The notes under the pieces are model-generated. The model did not search any database and was not told where the DNA came from. It was given only the letters and a program-made list of their open reading frames with translations. Below, piece after piece: positions 1-9,842 of a DNA stretch of 32,196 bases (within the stretch, counting starts at the first letter, position 1; each line of letters begins with the position of its first letter). This stretch comes from Rhodobacterales bacterium CG15_BIG_FIL_POST_REV_8_21_14_020_59_13 (lineage in GTDB: Bacteria; Pseudomonadota; Alphaproteobacteria; Caulobacterales; Maricaulaceae): NCBI GenBank assembly GCA_002783385.1, contig PFFX01000155.1:1-32196 (forward strand). Reading direction: 5' to 3'. A program made the position numbers and the translations under genes.

Positions 1-77
1 TTGCCTTGCGTGGCTGGGGTGGCGCTGCTAATCGCGCGCCTCCCACCGACGGTTCGACCGTTCGGGAGCGTCAGTGA

Positions 78-152
78 GCGGGCGTAGCTCAGGGGTAGAG
101 CACAACCTTGCCAAGGTTGGGGTCGGGCGTTCGAATCGCCTCGCCCGCTCCA
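78..152 (+). tRNA. tRNA-Gly (anticodon GCC), CCA encoded
   Basis: Sequence GCGGGCGTAGCTCAGGGGTAGAGCACAACCTTGCCAAGGTTGGGGTCGGGCGTTCGAATCGCCTCGCCCGCTCCA: 7-bp acceptor stem GCGGGCG/CGCCCGC, D-arm, anticodon arm AACCTTGCCAAGGTT with GCC, TTCGAAT T-loop, terminal CCA. Confidence 0.95.
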
Positions 153-385
153 TTTTTCCTTCATATTTTCAAGTGCGTATAGCCGGTAGGCGCCAATCAA
201 GGGCGCTTACACGGCTCATTGCGCTTGTTGTTGTAAGCAAAATGTAAGCGCGACGGCTTGTGCCGGGTGTGCGGTGAATTGACTCAGCCCCGGTTATTGG
301 CATGACGTATGCAGCACCGACAACAGAGCATTCGTTCAAATTATGGGGCCACAACAATGACTAAGGGCAAGGTGGGGCGAAGTCT

Positions 386-1294
386 TTGACCATCGACCTT
401 CGCCAGCTTCGCTTCGCTGTTACTGCAGCAGACACGGCCAGCTTCCTGCGCGCGGCCAAGCAGCTTAATGTCAAACAATCGACCCTCAGCAAGAAGGTAT
501 CCGCGCTCGAGCATCGCCTCGGTATCACTCTATTTGAGCGCTCGACCAGAGGCGTTGTCCCGACAGAGACTGGCAAGGCCTTCCTCGAGGTCGCGCGGCG
601 GATCGTCACCGATGCCGACAATCTGCTGACGACGGCGAAGGCCGTGAGATACGGGGAGGTCGGGCGCCTGATGGTCGGCTTTTCCGGCTCTCTCAGTACC
701 GGCAATCTGCGCCTTTTGCTTGGCGATGTGCTCGAACGCTTTCCCGATGTGCAACTTGATGCGCTCGAAGCCAGTCCCGAACGCATGCTATCAGGGCTGC
801 AAACCCGCATCGTCGACATCGCCATCCATGCCAGCCAGATGGAGGAACCCGGAGTCACCAAGCGCTGGCTGTGGTCCGAACGACTGATGGTCGTCTTGCC
901 CAAGGAAGATCGCCTAACCGAGAATGAAAACTTGCTCTGGACCGATTTGCGCAAAGAAGTGTTTGTGATGCCGCGCGACCGTAGCGGGCCCAGAATCTCC
1001 GAAGTGATCCGCCAGCGGCTTGGCAGCCATGGCTTCAAGGCCAACATCATCACCCAGGAAACGAGCGCAGAGACCATCGCCGCTATGGTGCCGTTCGGGA
1101 AGTTCATCACCGTGGTCCCCGAAAGCGCGACCGGCGCTGTCCGGCCCGATGTCCTGTTCCGCGAGATAACCGACCCAAGCGGTGCTGCGCATCTCGATTT
1201 TGCAGCCTGGTGGCGCGAGGACAACGATAATCCCGCACTCGCCCGCTTCTTCAAGCTGCTCGATGAACGCTATCCGCTAACCGGCGCTGGCTGA
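386..1294 (+). CDS. LysR-family transcriptional regulator
   Basis: N-terminal HTH 'LRQLRFAVTAADTASFLRAAKQLNVKQSTLSKKVSALEHRLGITLFERSTRGVVPTETG' is a textbook LysR wHTH, followed by a substrate-binding-like domain. TTG start in the ORF track. Confidence 0.9.
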   Translation: MTIDLRQLRFAVTAADTASFLRAAKQLNVKQSTLSKKVSALEHRLGITLFERSTRGVVPTETGKAFLEVARRIVTDADNLLTTAKAVRYGEVGRLMVGFSGSLSTGNLRLLLGDVLERFPDVQLDALEASPERMLSGLQTRIVDIAIHASQMEEPGVTKRWLWSERLMVVLPKEDRLTENENLLWTDLRKEVFVMPRDRSGPRISEVIRQRLGSHGFKANIITQETSAETIAAMVPFGKFITVVPESATGAVRPDVLFREITDPSGAAHLDFAAWWREDNDNPALARFFKLLDERYPLTGAG

Positions 1295-1509
1295 ATGTTC
1301 CGCCGCGCTTTCGCGAACTCGCGATCGGTCGCCATAAACCGCTCCAGCATCGGGGCGACCAACTGCTCGGGTGTTGGTGCACCTAGCTCCTCTCCGCCAT
1401 TCAGGACGGTGCCATAGGTTACCAGATCGCAGTGCAACCGGGCGGGGATCTCGATGGTGAGCTTGACCGGCTTCTCGTCGGTGATGTCGGAAAGCTTGAG
1501 CCTGGTCAC
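1270..1509 (-). CDS. DUF2274 family protein (trb-operon associated)
   Basis: 'TRLKLSDITDEKPVKLTIEIPARLHCDLVTYGTVLNGGEELGAPTPEQLVAPMLERFMATDREFAKARR'; immediately downstream of trbI with a 4-nt overlap. Confidence 0.8.
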   Translation of the reverse strand: MTRLKLSDITDEKPVKLTIEIPARLHCDLVTYGTVLNGGEELGAPTPEQLVAPMLERFMATDREFAKARRNIQPAPVSG

Positions 1510-2681
1510 GATGCACTTTCCAGTACGATATCACGGGTGACCAGCACCCGCACTGGATAGCCCGGCCGTATAGTCAGCGTCGGGCGGATATTGAGCTCGC
1601 GCGAGACGATCTGTTCGCCTGTGCGGTTGACGCTGTCCTGACTGCCGCGCCGCAGCGCCCGCGCCAAATCACTGTCACTGCCGGAACCAAGGTCGCTACC
1701 GACGCCCAGCAAGGTCGAGACCAGCGCGGCCTTGAGCACGCCGCCCCAGTGATAGTCGACCCCGTCTTCGAGGCCGGCATAGCCGGATGGGTCTGCCGCA
1801 GGCTGGCGCTCCAGTACGATCGAACGACCATCCGGTAGGATAAGCCGGTTCCACGCCAGCAGCACGCGCCGCTGGCCAAAGCCGACATCGGATTCGTACT
1901 CGCCGATCAGGCGCGCGCCTTGCGGGATCAGCAAGCGGCGTCCGGTCAGGCTGTCATAGACATTTTCAGTGACCTGCGCGGTCACAAGGCCGGGCTGGTC
2001 GGAGCGGATACCGGTAATGAGTGCGGCGGGGATGACTGAACCGGCTTGCAACAAGGCTCCCGTTGGTGCGGCATCGAGCCGCTGCAATGAAACCGTGCGG
2101 CGCTCAGCGGGTCGATCAAGAAAAGCAGGCTGTGCGGCAGAAACCGAAGCCTGAGCTGGTGCAGGCACTGGCGCGGAAGGAGACAGCGCCTGCGCCAGAC
2201 TGGCCGCGGACGTTCCGCCGCCAAAAAACAGGCGGCTACCGCGTGCGGCTTCGCGTTCCTGTTCGATCCGCTGACGCGCCGCTTCCTCTGGGCTGATGCC
2301 CTGCGGCGGCGGCGGGGGCGGTTGTGCACCCACAGGCGGCAAGGCTGCGACAGCCCCGCGCTCTTGCGCATCAAGTATCGGTTTGCCGAGATCGCCGGGA
2401 AGCGGCGGTCCAAGCCTTGGCACCTGCGAATAATCCCTCGGGGCCGAGGCCAGACCGTCGGCCACCGCGACACCATCGGTGTTGAACAGTTCCTCCTCGC
2501 TCCCTTGCGAGGCAGGCTGCAGCGCATAGAGCAAAGCTGCGCCCACCAGCGATAGTCCGACGGCGCTGGCGATACCAATTGCCTTTCGCGACAGCCGCAC
2601 GACGCGCGGGCCCTCGCCGCGCAGGCTGGTGATGGATTCGGCGTCGACGGGGCGTTCGGGAGCAGGCTCGCTGTTCATCAC
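1506..2681 (-). CDS. trbI: TrbI/VirB10-family conjugal transfer protein
   Basis: Single N-terminal TM, proline-rich segment, conserved C-terminal 'VIPAALITGIRSDQPGLVTAQVTENVYDSLTGRRLLIPQGARLIGEYESDVGFGQRRVLLAWNRLILPDG'. Confidence 0.92.
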   Translation of the reverse strand: MMNSEPAPERPVDAESITSLRGEGPRVVRLSRKAIGIASAVGLSLVGAALLYALQPASQGSEEELFNTDGVAVADGLASAPRDYSQVPRLGPPLPGDLGKPILDAQERGAVAALPPVGAQPPPPPPQGISPEEAARQRIEQEREAARGSRLFFGGGTSAASLAQALSPSAPVPAPAQASVSAAQPAFLDRPAERRTVSLQRLDAAPTGALLQAGSVIPAALITGIRSDQPGLVTAQVTENVYDSLTGRRLLIPQGARLIGEYESDVGFGQRRVLLAWNRLILPDGRSIVLERQPAADPSGYAGLEDGVDYHWGGVLKAALVSTLLGVGSDLGSGSDSDLARALRRGSQDSVNRTGEQIVSRELNIRPTLTIRPGYPVRVLVTRDIVLESAS

Positions 2682-3670
2682 TCGCTCCGGGCGCGGTTGG
2701 TGATCTTGACGCGTACCTGCCTGCGCCCTGCGCCAAGACGCAATTCGGCCTTATGGAACAGCCGGTCGACGATCAAATAGCGCCCGTTCACCCGGTAATT
2801 GACCAGTTCGGCCTCGCCCTCCTCGCCAATGACAAAGAAGGGCGGCATTTCGCCTTGGGCAATATCGGGCGGGAACTCCACGAGCGTGCGCTGACCATCA
2901 TCGAAAACGCGCAGCGGCCGCCAATCGGGTTTGTCGCCCGATATCCGGTAATCAAAATTGAGGTTTTCGATCGTGAACCCATCCGCAATCGGCGCCGTGC
3001 GCACGGCTTCGGCTTCTGCCCGTCGCAATGCGATCAGCTCGTCTTCGGGATAGAACCAGCTGACCGAGGCCATGTAGACGCGGGCATTGGCGCGCAGTTC
3101 GACGTGATAGGTGCGCCGGTCGGTGTTGATGACAAGGTTGGTGGTGATGTCAGCCCGGGTCGGCTTGACGAGGATATGCACCCGCTGTGTGGAGCCCGAT
3201 CCGCTGAGCGTATCGCCGATCATCCAGCGTACCGTATCGCCTGCCGCAACCGGGCCGGGGCCGACCAGCTGCTCGCCTTCTTGCAGCGCGATATCGGTCA
3301 CTTGCCCTGGCTTGGCATAAATCTGGAACAGCGCTCCTTCGCTAAAGGCATAGCGCTGGATCGCATTCTGGAAACCTGCATCCTCGGGCTGGATACGGGC
3401 AGCATCATTTGCCGCTCCCACTTGCGTCTCGGGGTCAGACGGGCGGGAGCGGCGCGCGGCAGTGGGGGAGGCCTGCCGCGAAAGGAGGTGGATGTCATCG
3501 GGTGTCTGGATCGCCGTGAGCGGGCGCATTTTCACCAGCGCTGCCAAGGCTAACTGCATGGCCGCAGCCGAGGGGGCCGGGGTCGCCGAGGCCGGGACGG
3601 CCAGCGCCAGCGAGGTCGCGGCAAGCAGGCTGACGAAAACTTTGCGGAAGACAATATGTGAGCGGGACAT
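2678..3670 (-). CDS. trbG: TrbG/VirB9-family conjugal transfer protein
   Basis: Signal peptide; VirB9-like 'LVINTDRRTYHVELRA' and 'NLNFDYRISGDKPDWRPLRVFDDGQRTLVEFP'; genomic position. Confidence 0.92.
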   Translation of the reverse strand: MSRSHIVFRKVFVSLLAATSLALAVPASATPAPSAAAMQLALAALVKMRPLTAIQTPDDIHLLSRQASPTAARRSRPSDPETQVGAANDAARIQPEDAGFQNAIQRYAFSEGALFQIYAKPGQVTDIALQEGEQLVGPGPVAAGDTVRWMIGDTLSGSGSTQRVHILVKPTRADITTNLVINTDRRTYHVELRANARVYMASVSWFYPEDELIALRRAEAEAVRTAPIADGFTIENLNFDYRISGDKPDWRPLRVFDDGQRTLVEFPPDIAQGEMPPFFVIGEEGEAELVNYRVNGRYLIVDRLFHKAELRLGAGRRQVRVKITNRARSE

Positions 3671-4350
3671 CAGCCGAGCTCCTTTGACCAGTTGATGGAT
3701 GTGACGAAGATACCGAGTGGATTCTTGGTGAGCGCATCGGGATTATTGGGAGGCTGCACGGTGATGCCGAGGATCGCGGTCCAGCGGCTCGTCTCAGCGA
3801 GCGCGCCGTCGCGGTAGCGGCGCTCGACCCAGGCCACCCGGAAACTCCTTGGCGAAGCACGGATCACGCTGGTGACATCGACGGCCACCTGTTCGCGTCC
3901 AATCACGGAAAAGGGATCATTGGCGCGCGCATAGTCATTGAGCGCCAGCGCGCCCTTGTCGCTCGCAAAGTCATAGGCCCTGAGCCAGTTCTCGCGCACG
4001 ACGATTGCATCATCGGGAATGGCGCGGACATGTTCGATGAAGCGGGCAAGGTGGAAGGCGATCTGCGGATCGGTCGGCGCGAACTCCGCATTGGCAGGCG
4101 CGACGCTGCGCGCTTCGCCAAGCTTGTCGACCTCGACCACCCAGGGGACGATGGTGCCGCGCGCATTCTGCCAGATGAGACCGCCGGTCAGCGCCGCCGA
4201 CAGGCCGAGCGCGCCGAAAAAGGCATAGCGCCAGCTCCTTGCCTGCACGCGGGCCGAGCCGATGCGCTCGTCCCAGACCTGTGCCGCGCGCTGATAGGGC
4301 GTCTCGGGTTGCGGTGTCTTGCCGTACCGGATCGAGGGGCGTTTGAACAT
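3670..4350 (-). CDS. trbF: TrbF/VirB8-family conjugal transfer protein
   Basis: 'PYQRAAQVWDERIGSARVQARSWRYAFFGALGLSAALTGGLIWQNARGTIVPWVVEVDKLGEA' typical TrbF; single TM. Confidence 0.92.
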   Translation of the reverse strand: MFKRPSIRYGKTPQPETPYQRAAQVWDERIGSARVQARSWRYAFFGALGLSAALTGGLIWQNARGTIVPWVVEVDKLGEARSVAPANAEFAPTDPQIAFHLARFIEHVRAIPDDAIVVRENWLRAYDFASDKGALALNDYARANDPFSVIGREQVAVDVTSVIRASPRSFRVAWVERRYRDGALAETSRWTAILGITVQPPNNPDALTKNPLGIFVTSINWSKELG

Positions 4351-4356
4351 GAGAGG

Positions 4357-5670
4357 TCAGTCCTTCTCTTTGGTGTCGATCGAGGAGCCTGCGCCGTGGC
4401 CGTCACCGGAGCGCACAGTGTGCGCGGCGAGCGAGGCCGAGTGGCCGAGGCTCTGGCGCTGCTTCATGGATTTGGCCCAGGCGGGCGGGCCGTTTTCGGG
4501 TGCTGGACCGGAGGGCGTGGTGCCTGGTGCAGGCACAATGCGGCCGCCCATATTGCCGACCGACGCCCGTGCACCCTCGCGGAAATTGCTCTTGGCGCTA
4601 TCTGCCGCTTTGCGCAGTGGCGACATGGCTGCGCCTCCTGCGGCGCGGCCGACACCGGCCATACCGCCTGCGACGGCCGCACCGCCGCTCTTGCCAGCGG
4701 AACCGGTGGCATAGGCCATGGTTGCTCCGCCTGCGGCGCGCGATGTGCCTTGCGCGGCCGACGAGGCGGCGCTCGCCACCGCCCCGCCAGCCAGCTTGGC
4801 TCCAGCGACACCGCCCACCGCCGCGCCGCCCGCCAGCAGGGCGGTGCCTGCTGCTGCGCCAGCGCCCAATTGCGGCCCGCCTGCGACGATGCCGTTAGCG
4901 ATGCCGGGGCCAAAGATGCCCAGACCGAGAAGCGTGAGGCTTGCAAGCACGATGGCAAGCGCATCCTCGATGGTCGGCTCGCCGGGGATCGCGCTGGTGA
5001 ATTCAGCAAAGAGCGTCGAGCCGATGCCGATGATCACCGCGAGCACCAGCACCTTGATGCCCGAAGACACGACATTGCCGAGCACACGCTCGGCTAGGAA
5101 GGCGGTCTTGCCGAACAGACCGAAGGGGATGAGGATAAAGCCAGCGAGCGTGGTCAGCTTGAACTCGATCAGCGTGACGAAGAGCTGGATCGAGAGGATG
5201 AAGAAGGCGATGATCACCACCGCCCAGGCGAGCAGCAGGATGATGATCTGCAGGAAATTCTCGAAGAAACCGACATAGCCCATCAGATCGGCGATGGATT
5301 CGATCAGCGGCCAGGCGGCATCGATCCCGACCTGGGCCACACGCCCGGGCTGTAACAGGTCGGCGGCACCCAGCCCCGAACCGCTGGCTTTGAGGCCTAG
5401 GCCTGCAAAGCTGTTGAAGATGATGTTGGCGAGCGCGCTCCAGTTACCGATGATATAGGCAAAGATGCCGACGAAGAGCGTCTTCTTGACGAGCCGGGCG
5501 ATGATGTCGTCATTCTCGCCCCAGCTCCAGAACAGGGCAGCCAGCGTCACATCGATCACGATCAGCGTGGTCGCGATGAAGGCGACCTCGCCAGAGAGCA
5601 GGCCAAAGCCGCTGTCGATATATTGGGAGAAGATCGCCAGAAAGCGATCGACGACGCCGGTGCCGCCCAT
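4357..5670 (-). CDS. trbL: P-type conjugative transfer protein TrbL (VirB6-like)
   Basis: Polytopic membrane protein; start taken at MGGTGVVDRFLAIFSQYIDSGFGLL rather than the longer ORF start; Ala/Gly-rich C-terminal tail. Confidence 0.9.
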   Translation of the reverse strand: MGGTGVVDRFLAIFSQYIDSGFGLLSGEVAFIATTLIVIDVTLAALFWSWGENDDIIARLVKKTLFVGIFAYIIGNWSALANIIFNSFAGLGLKASGSGLGAADLLQPGRVAQVGIDAAWPLIESIADLMGYVGFFENFLQIIILLLAWAVVIIAFFILSIQLFVTLIEFKLTTLAGFILIPFGLFGKTAFLAERVLGNVVSSGIKVLVLAVIIGIGSTLFAEFTSAIPGEPTIEDALAIVLASLTLLGLGIFGPGIANGIVAGGPQLGAGAAAGTALLAGGAAVGGVAGAKLAGGAVASAASSAAQGTSRAAGGATMAYATGSAGKSGGAAVAGGMAGVGRAAGGAAMSPLRKAADSAKSNFREGARASVGNMGGRIVPAPGTTPSGPAPENGPPAWAKSMKQRQSLGHSASLAAHTVRSGDGHGAGSSIDTKEKD

Positions 5671-5671
5671 G

Positions 5672-6019
5672 TCAGTCCTCCCCTCGTTGGTCGCCAACCG
5701 GGGCTGACACCGGGAGGTGCGGCGCGTCCGGCGGCGGAGGATCGGCGAGCCCGGAATAGGCCTCTGGATGATCCACGCCCAGGAAGCGGCGGCGCTTTTC
5801 GGCCCAGGCCGCACGGCAATCGGGTGAGGACAGCGCCAGTTCGCCCATCTCTGCGCAGGCCTTGATCTGTAAGGGCAGCGGGTCGCCGTCGGGCACCCAT
5901 GCGATTGGCACGGGGCCCGCGCGCGGGGCAGGCTCCTCGCGCATCTGCACGAGCGTCATGGCAAAGGCGAGCCCGACGAAGACGGCGGCACCGATGCGCG
6001 CGAAGAGCTTGCTGTCCAT
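5672..6019 (-). CDS. TrbK-like (putative alternative entry-exclusion) protein
   Basis: Short protein with N-terminal TM and 'KACAEMGELALSSPDCRAAWAEKRRRFLG' Cys pair, in the trbJ-trbL interval. Confidence 0.75.
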   Translation of the reverse strand: MDSKLFARIGAAVFVGLAFAMTLVQMREEPAPRAGPVPIAWVPDGDPLPLQIKACAEMGELALSSPDCRAAWAEKRRRFLGVDHPEAYSGLADPPPPDAPHLPVSAPVGDQRGED

Positions 6020-6025
6020 GGCCGA

Positions 6026-6772
6026 TTACTTCGACCCGCTGGGCAGGTAGCGCGGACGATTGGCCAGAAAACGCCGCAGCTGTTCGCGCGCCTGCGCCTT
6101 GGCCGCGGCGCGCTCTGCCGCATCGAGCGTTTGCGCCCGGCTCAGCGCCGCCAGCGTCGCGGTGAGATCGGCGAGTTGGCCTGCCTGCACCGCCAGCAGC
6201 TGGTTGCCCGCCTGCGCGGCCTGCAAGGCGCCGGTGGCCGACTGGCTGGCGCTGACCAGTTCATTCACCGCTGTGCGCGAGCCTTCGATATTGGCGACCG
6301 CGCCCGCCTGGACTTTCATGGCGTCCTCGAACCCGGCGACGCTGTTCTGCCAGCGTGCCTCTGCGCCATTGACCATCGCCTGCTGCGAGGCACCCAGCGG
6401 GATATTCTTGTATTGCGCATCGAAGGTGGTTTCGATTGCGCGCACATCATAGGCGATGCGCTGGGCTTGCTGCAGCAATTGCTGGGTCTGCCGGATCTGG
6501 TCCTGTAGGGGCTGGAGCACGGTAAGCGGCAGGCTCTGCAAATTGCGCGCCTCGTTGACGAGCGAGTTCGCCTGGTTCTGCAGCATGCGGATCTGATTGT
6601 TGATCTGCTCAAGCGTGCGCGCAGCGGTGAGCAGGTTCTGGGCATAGTTCGTCGGATCATAAACAATGCCGCCGAACTGCGCGTGTGCGGGCGCAGAAAC
6701 CAGAGCGCCGGTTCCAGCACAGGCAAGCGCGACACCGGTCAAAAGGCAGCGGAGGTATTTACGGGGGATCAT
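6026..6772 (-). CDS. trbJ: P-type conjugative transfer protein TrbJ (VirB5-like)
   Basis: Signal peptide, 'GGIVYDPTNYAQNLLTAARTLEQINNQIRMLQNQANSLVNEARNLQSL'. Confidence 0.92.
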   Translation of the reverse strand: MIPRKYLRCLLTGVALACAGTGALVSAPAHAQFGGIVYDPTNYAQNLLTAARTLEQINNQIRMLQNQANSLVNEARNLQSLPLTVLQPLQDQIRQTQQLLQQAQRIAYDVRAIETTFDAQYKNIPLGASQQAMVNGAEARWQNSVAGFEDAMKVQAGAVANIEGSRTAVNELVSASQSATGALQAAQAGNQLLAVQAGQLADLTATLAALSRAQTLDAAERAAAKAQAREQLRRFLANRPRYLPSGSK

Positions 6773-9231
6773 GGGAGGTCTCCTTGTTGGGGGCTGGGGA
6801 TAAGGGATTTTGCTTCGCGGGCACCGAGCAAGTCGGCAGCCCAGTCGAGGCCGCGATGGCGCAGCCAGGCGGCGGCGAACCCTGCGCGGCCGGAATTCTC
6901 GATGATCCGCGCAATGGCGAGCTGGTCGCTCTTCGACGAGGCGGCGGTGAAGGCGAGCGCGACCTCTCCAAGACCCAGCTCGAACAGACGGTTGCCGCGT
7001 GCTGACTGACAGTAATAGTCGCGCTTGGGAGTTGCCCGGCTGAGGATTTCGATCTGGCGATCATTGAGACCGAAGCGGCGATAGATGCTCAGGATTTGCG
7101 GTTCGACCGCGCGCTCATTGGGCAGGAAGATACGGGTCGGGCAGCTTTCGATGATCGCGGGCGCAATCGCCGATGTCTCGATATCGGCAAGGCTCTGCGT
7201 GGCGAAGACGACGCTTGCGTTCTTCTTGCGCAGGGTCTTGAGCCATTCGCGCAATTGCGCAGCGAAGGCCGGGCTGTCGAGCACCAGCCAGCCTTCATCG
7301 ATGATGATCATCGTGGGCGACCCGTCGAGCCGCCCTTCGATCCGGTGGAAGAGATAGGAGAGCACCGCCGGTGCCGCGGCCGATCCGGTCAGCCCCTCGG
7401 TCTCAAAGGCCTGGAAGCTGCCTTCGCCAAGCCGCTCGCTTTCGGCATCAAGCAGGCGCCCAAATGGCCCGCCGATGCAATAGGGCGCGAGTGCCTGCTT
7501 CAAGCCCTGCGATTGGAGCAGGACGGCGAGGCCCGTCAGCGTGCGTTCGGCAATTGGCGCGGTCGACAACGAGGTCAGTGCCGACCAGAGGTGGTCCTTG
7601 GTGACCGGATCGATGGTGACGCCTTCGGAAGCAAGGATGGCCTGCAGCCATTCGGACGCCCAATTGCGTTCTCCCGGCTCGTCGATCCGCGCGAGCGGTT
7701 GCAGCATCACGGCCTCGTCGCCGTCCTCTGAAAGGCTTGATCCCAAGTCCTGCCAGTCACCGCCGCAAGCGAGCGCTGCCGCGCGGATCGAGCCACCAAA
7801 ATCGAAGGCGAAGATTTGCGAGCGATTATACCGGCGGAATTGCATTGCCATCATGGCAAGCAGCACCGATTTGCCCGCGCCGGTCGGGCCGACCACCAGA
7901 GCGTGCCCGACATCGCCAACATGAAGCGAAAAGCGGAACGGGGTCGAGCCTTCGGTCTTCGCATAGAAGAGCGGCGGTGCATCAAGATGCGCATTGCGCT
8001 CCGGCCCGGCCCAGACCGCCGATAGCGGCATCATGTGGGCCAGGTTCAGCGTGGAGATGGGAGGCTGGCGGACATTGGCATAGACGTGCCCCGGCAGTGA
8101 TCCGAGCCAGGCTTCGACCGCGTTCATGCCTTCGGTCACACAGGTGAAATCACGGCCCTGAATGACCTTCTCGACCAGACGTAGCTTTTCAGCAGCGAGC
8201 GCGGCATCCTCGTCCCAGACGGTGACGGTGGCCGTCACCAGCGCCAGCCCGACATGATCCGCGCCCAGTTCCTGCAAGGCCGTATCGGCATCCTCGGCCT
8301 TGTTGGCCGCGTCGCTGTCGACCAGCACCGAGGCCTCGTTGGTCATCACCTCTTTGAGGATCGCGGCGACCGATTTGCGCTTGGCAAACCATTGGCGGCG
8401 GATTTTGGAGAGCAGCCGCGTGGCGTCGCTCTTGTCGAGCATGATCGCCCGGGTCGACCATCGATAAGCGAACCCTTGTGCGTTGAGTTCATCGAGCAGG
8501 CCGGGAAAGGTCGCGCTCGGAAAGCCGATCACGCTCAGTGTGCGCAGATGGGCCGCGCCTAGACGCGGCTCAAGCCCGCCAGTGAGCGGCTCGTCGGCGA
8601 GCAGCGCATCCAAATGCATCGGGGTTTCGGGAACGCGGACGGACTGCACCCGCGTCGAGATGCAGCTGTGAAGATAGGTCAGCGTGTCGCCGTCATCGAG
8701 CCATTGGGCTTCGGGGAAAAAGCCCTCGAACAGGCGCAGCAGACGGTCAGTTCGATCCACGAAGCCGTCAAGCAATTCACGTGGGACAATGCCTTTCTCA
8801 GCCTTGCCCTCATAAAGCCAGCTTTCCGCACGCGCTGCCTCTTCGGCAGGCGACATCCACAGGAAGGTAAGGAAATAGCGGCTCTCGAAATGCGCGCCTT
8901 CTTCGGCGAACTGTGCGGCGCGTTCGCGCTCGACCAGCGCCGATGCCGGATCGGGAAAGTCACAGACCGGATAGTCCAGCGCAGGGCGGCGCACCGCTTC
9001 AACGAAGATCGCCCAGCCAGATCCCAACCGCCGCAATGCGCTGTTGAGCCGCGCGGTGGTTGCGACCAGTTCGGCAGGCGTTGCGCTGTCGAGGTCTGGC
9101 CCACGAAAGCGCGCCGTCCGCTGAAAGCTGCCGTCCTTGTTTAAGACGACGCCGGGCGCAACGAGCGCTGCCCAAGGCAGGAAGTCCGCGAGCCTGTCGG
9201 CCTTGTTTCGGTATTCGCGAAGCGAGAACAT
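6769..9231 (-). CDS. trbE: TrbE/VirB4-family conjugal transfer ATPase
   Basis: Walker A 'VVGPTGAGKSVLLAMMAMQF', Walker B 'PTMIIIDEGWLVLDSPAFAAQLREWLKTLRKKNASVVFATQS'. Confidence 0.95.
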   Translation of the reverse strand: MFSLREYRNKADRLADFLPWAALVAPGVVLNKDGSFQRTARFRGPDLDSATPAELVATTARLNSALRRLGSGWAIFVEAVRRPALDYPVCDFPDPASALVERERAAQFAEEGAHFESRYFLTFLWMSPAEEAARAESWLYEGKAEKGIVPRELLDGFVDRTDRLLRLFEGFFPEAQWLDDGDTLTYLHSCISTRVQSVRVPETPMHLDALLADEPLTGGLEPRLGAAHLRTLSVIGFPSATFPGLLDELNAQGFAYRWSTRAIMLDKSDATRLLSKIRRQWFAKRKSVAAILKEVMTNEASVLVDSDAANKAEDADTALQELGADHVGLALVTATVTVWDEDAALAAEKLRLVEKVIQGRDFTCVTEGMNAVEAWLGSLPGHVYANVRQPPISTLNLAHMMPLSAVWAGPERNAHLDAPPLFYAKTEGSTPFRFSLHVGDVGHALVVGPTGAGKSVLLAMMAMQFRRYNRSQIFAFDFGGSIRAAALACGGDWQDLGSSLSEDGDEAVMLQPLARIDEPGERNWASEWLQAILASEGVTIDPVTKDHLWSALTSLSTAPIAERTLTGLAVLLQSQGLKQALAPYCIGGPFGRLLDAESERLGEGSFQAFETEGLTGSAAAPAVLSYLFHRIEGRLDGSPTMIIIDEGWLVLDSPAFAAQLREWLKTLRKKNASVVFATQSLADIETSAIAPAIIESCPTRIFLPNERAVEPQILSIYRRFGLNDRQIEILSRATPKRDYYCQSARGNRLFELGLGEVALAFTAASSKSDQLAIARIIENSGRAGFAAAWLRHRGLDWAADLLGAREAKSLIPSPQQGDLP

Positions 9232-9234
9232 CCC

Positions 9235-9510
9235 TCACACTCCGCAATGGGCAGGAAAGCGTAGATGCCGCCGGGCCACATCCACGAATTGCGGATCGCG
9301 CCGCGCTGCCCAGACCGCCACCATGTGGCCAAGCGCGAAGAAAACGAGCCCTGCGATCCACAGCTGCAGGCCAAGCCCGATGGCTCCGGCCAGTGTCGCG
9401 TTGGCGATCGCCAGCCCTCGCGGTGCGCCGCCAAGCAGAATATGCTCGGTCAGTGCTCGGTGGACCGGGACCACGAAGCCATTGGGAAGAGAGGAAGCGC
9501 CGCTCTCCAT
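9235..9510 (-). CDS. trbD: TrbD/VirB3-family protein
   Basis: 'VPVHRALTEHILLGGAPRGLAIANATLAGAIGLGLQLWIAGLVFFALGH' VirB3-like with TM segment. Confidence 0.9.
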   Translation of the reverse strand: MESGASSLPNGFVVPVHRALTEHILLGGAPRGLAIANATLAGAIGLGLQLWIAGLVFFALGHMVAVWAARRDPQFVDVARRHLRFPAHCGV

Positions 9511-9842
9511 CAGACGAGCGCTCCGCCTCCGAAGGAAAAGAAGGAGAGGAAGAAAGACGATGCGGCAAAGGCGATCGACAGGCCGAAAACGATCTGGATC
9601 AGCCGCCGAAACCCGCCCGACGTGTCGCCGAAGGCCAATGCCAGCCCGGTGGCGATGATGATGATCACCGCGACGATCTTGGCGACCGGTCCCTGGATCG
9701 ATTCAAGGATCGCCTGCAGCGGCGCTTCCCATGGCATGGACGAACCGGCGGCGTGGGCGGGCGTTGTAACGACGAGCGCCACGCCGGTAGTCAAGACAAG
9801 AGCCGACAGGCGCGAGCGCGCCCGTGATAAAATGCGGATCAC
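9510..9842 (-). CDS. trbC: TrbC/VirB2-family pilin
   Basis: Signal peptide then two hydrophobic segments 'ILESIQGPVAKIVAVIIIIATGLALAFGDTSGGFRRLIQIVFGLSIAFAASSF'. Confidence 0.9.
   Translation of the reverse strand: MIRILSRARSRLSALVLTTGVALVVTTPAHAAGSSMPWEAPLQAILESIQGPVAKIVAVIIIIATGLALAFGDTSGGFRRLIQIVFGLSIAFAASSFFLSFFSFGGGALV

Noticed and set aside
361-1254. 297-aa minus-strand ORF
   Set aside because: Antisense to a clear LysR gene; Arg/Ser-rich composition typical of shadow ORFs in GC-rich DNA.
2753-3553. 266-aa plus-strand ORF
   Set aside because: Antisense to trbG, which has VirB9 motifs and good operon context.
4030-5097. 355-aa plus-strand ORF
   Set aside because: Antisense to trbF/trbL; low-complexity Ala/Arg/Gly/Cys translation without domain signature.
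9060-9827. 255-aa plus-strand ORF
   Set aside because: Antisense to trbE/trbD/trbC; Arg-rich, no recognisable domain.
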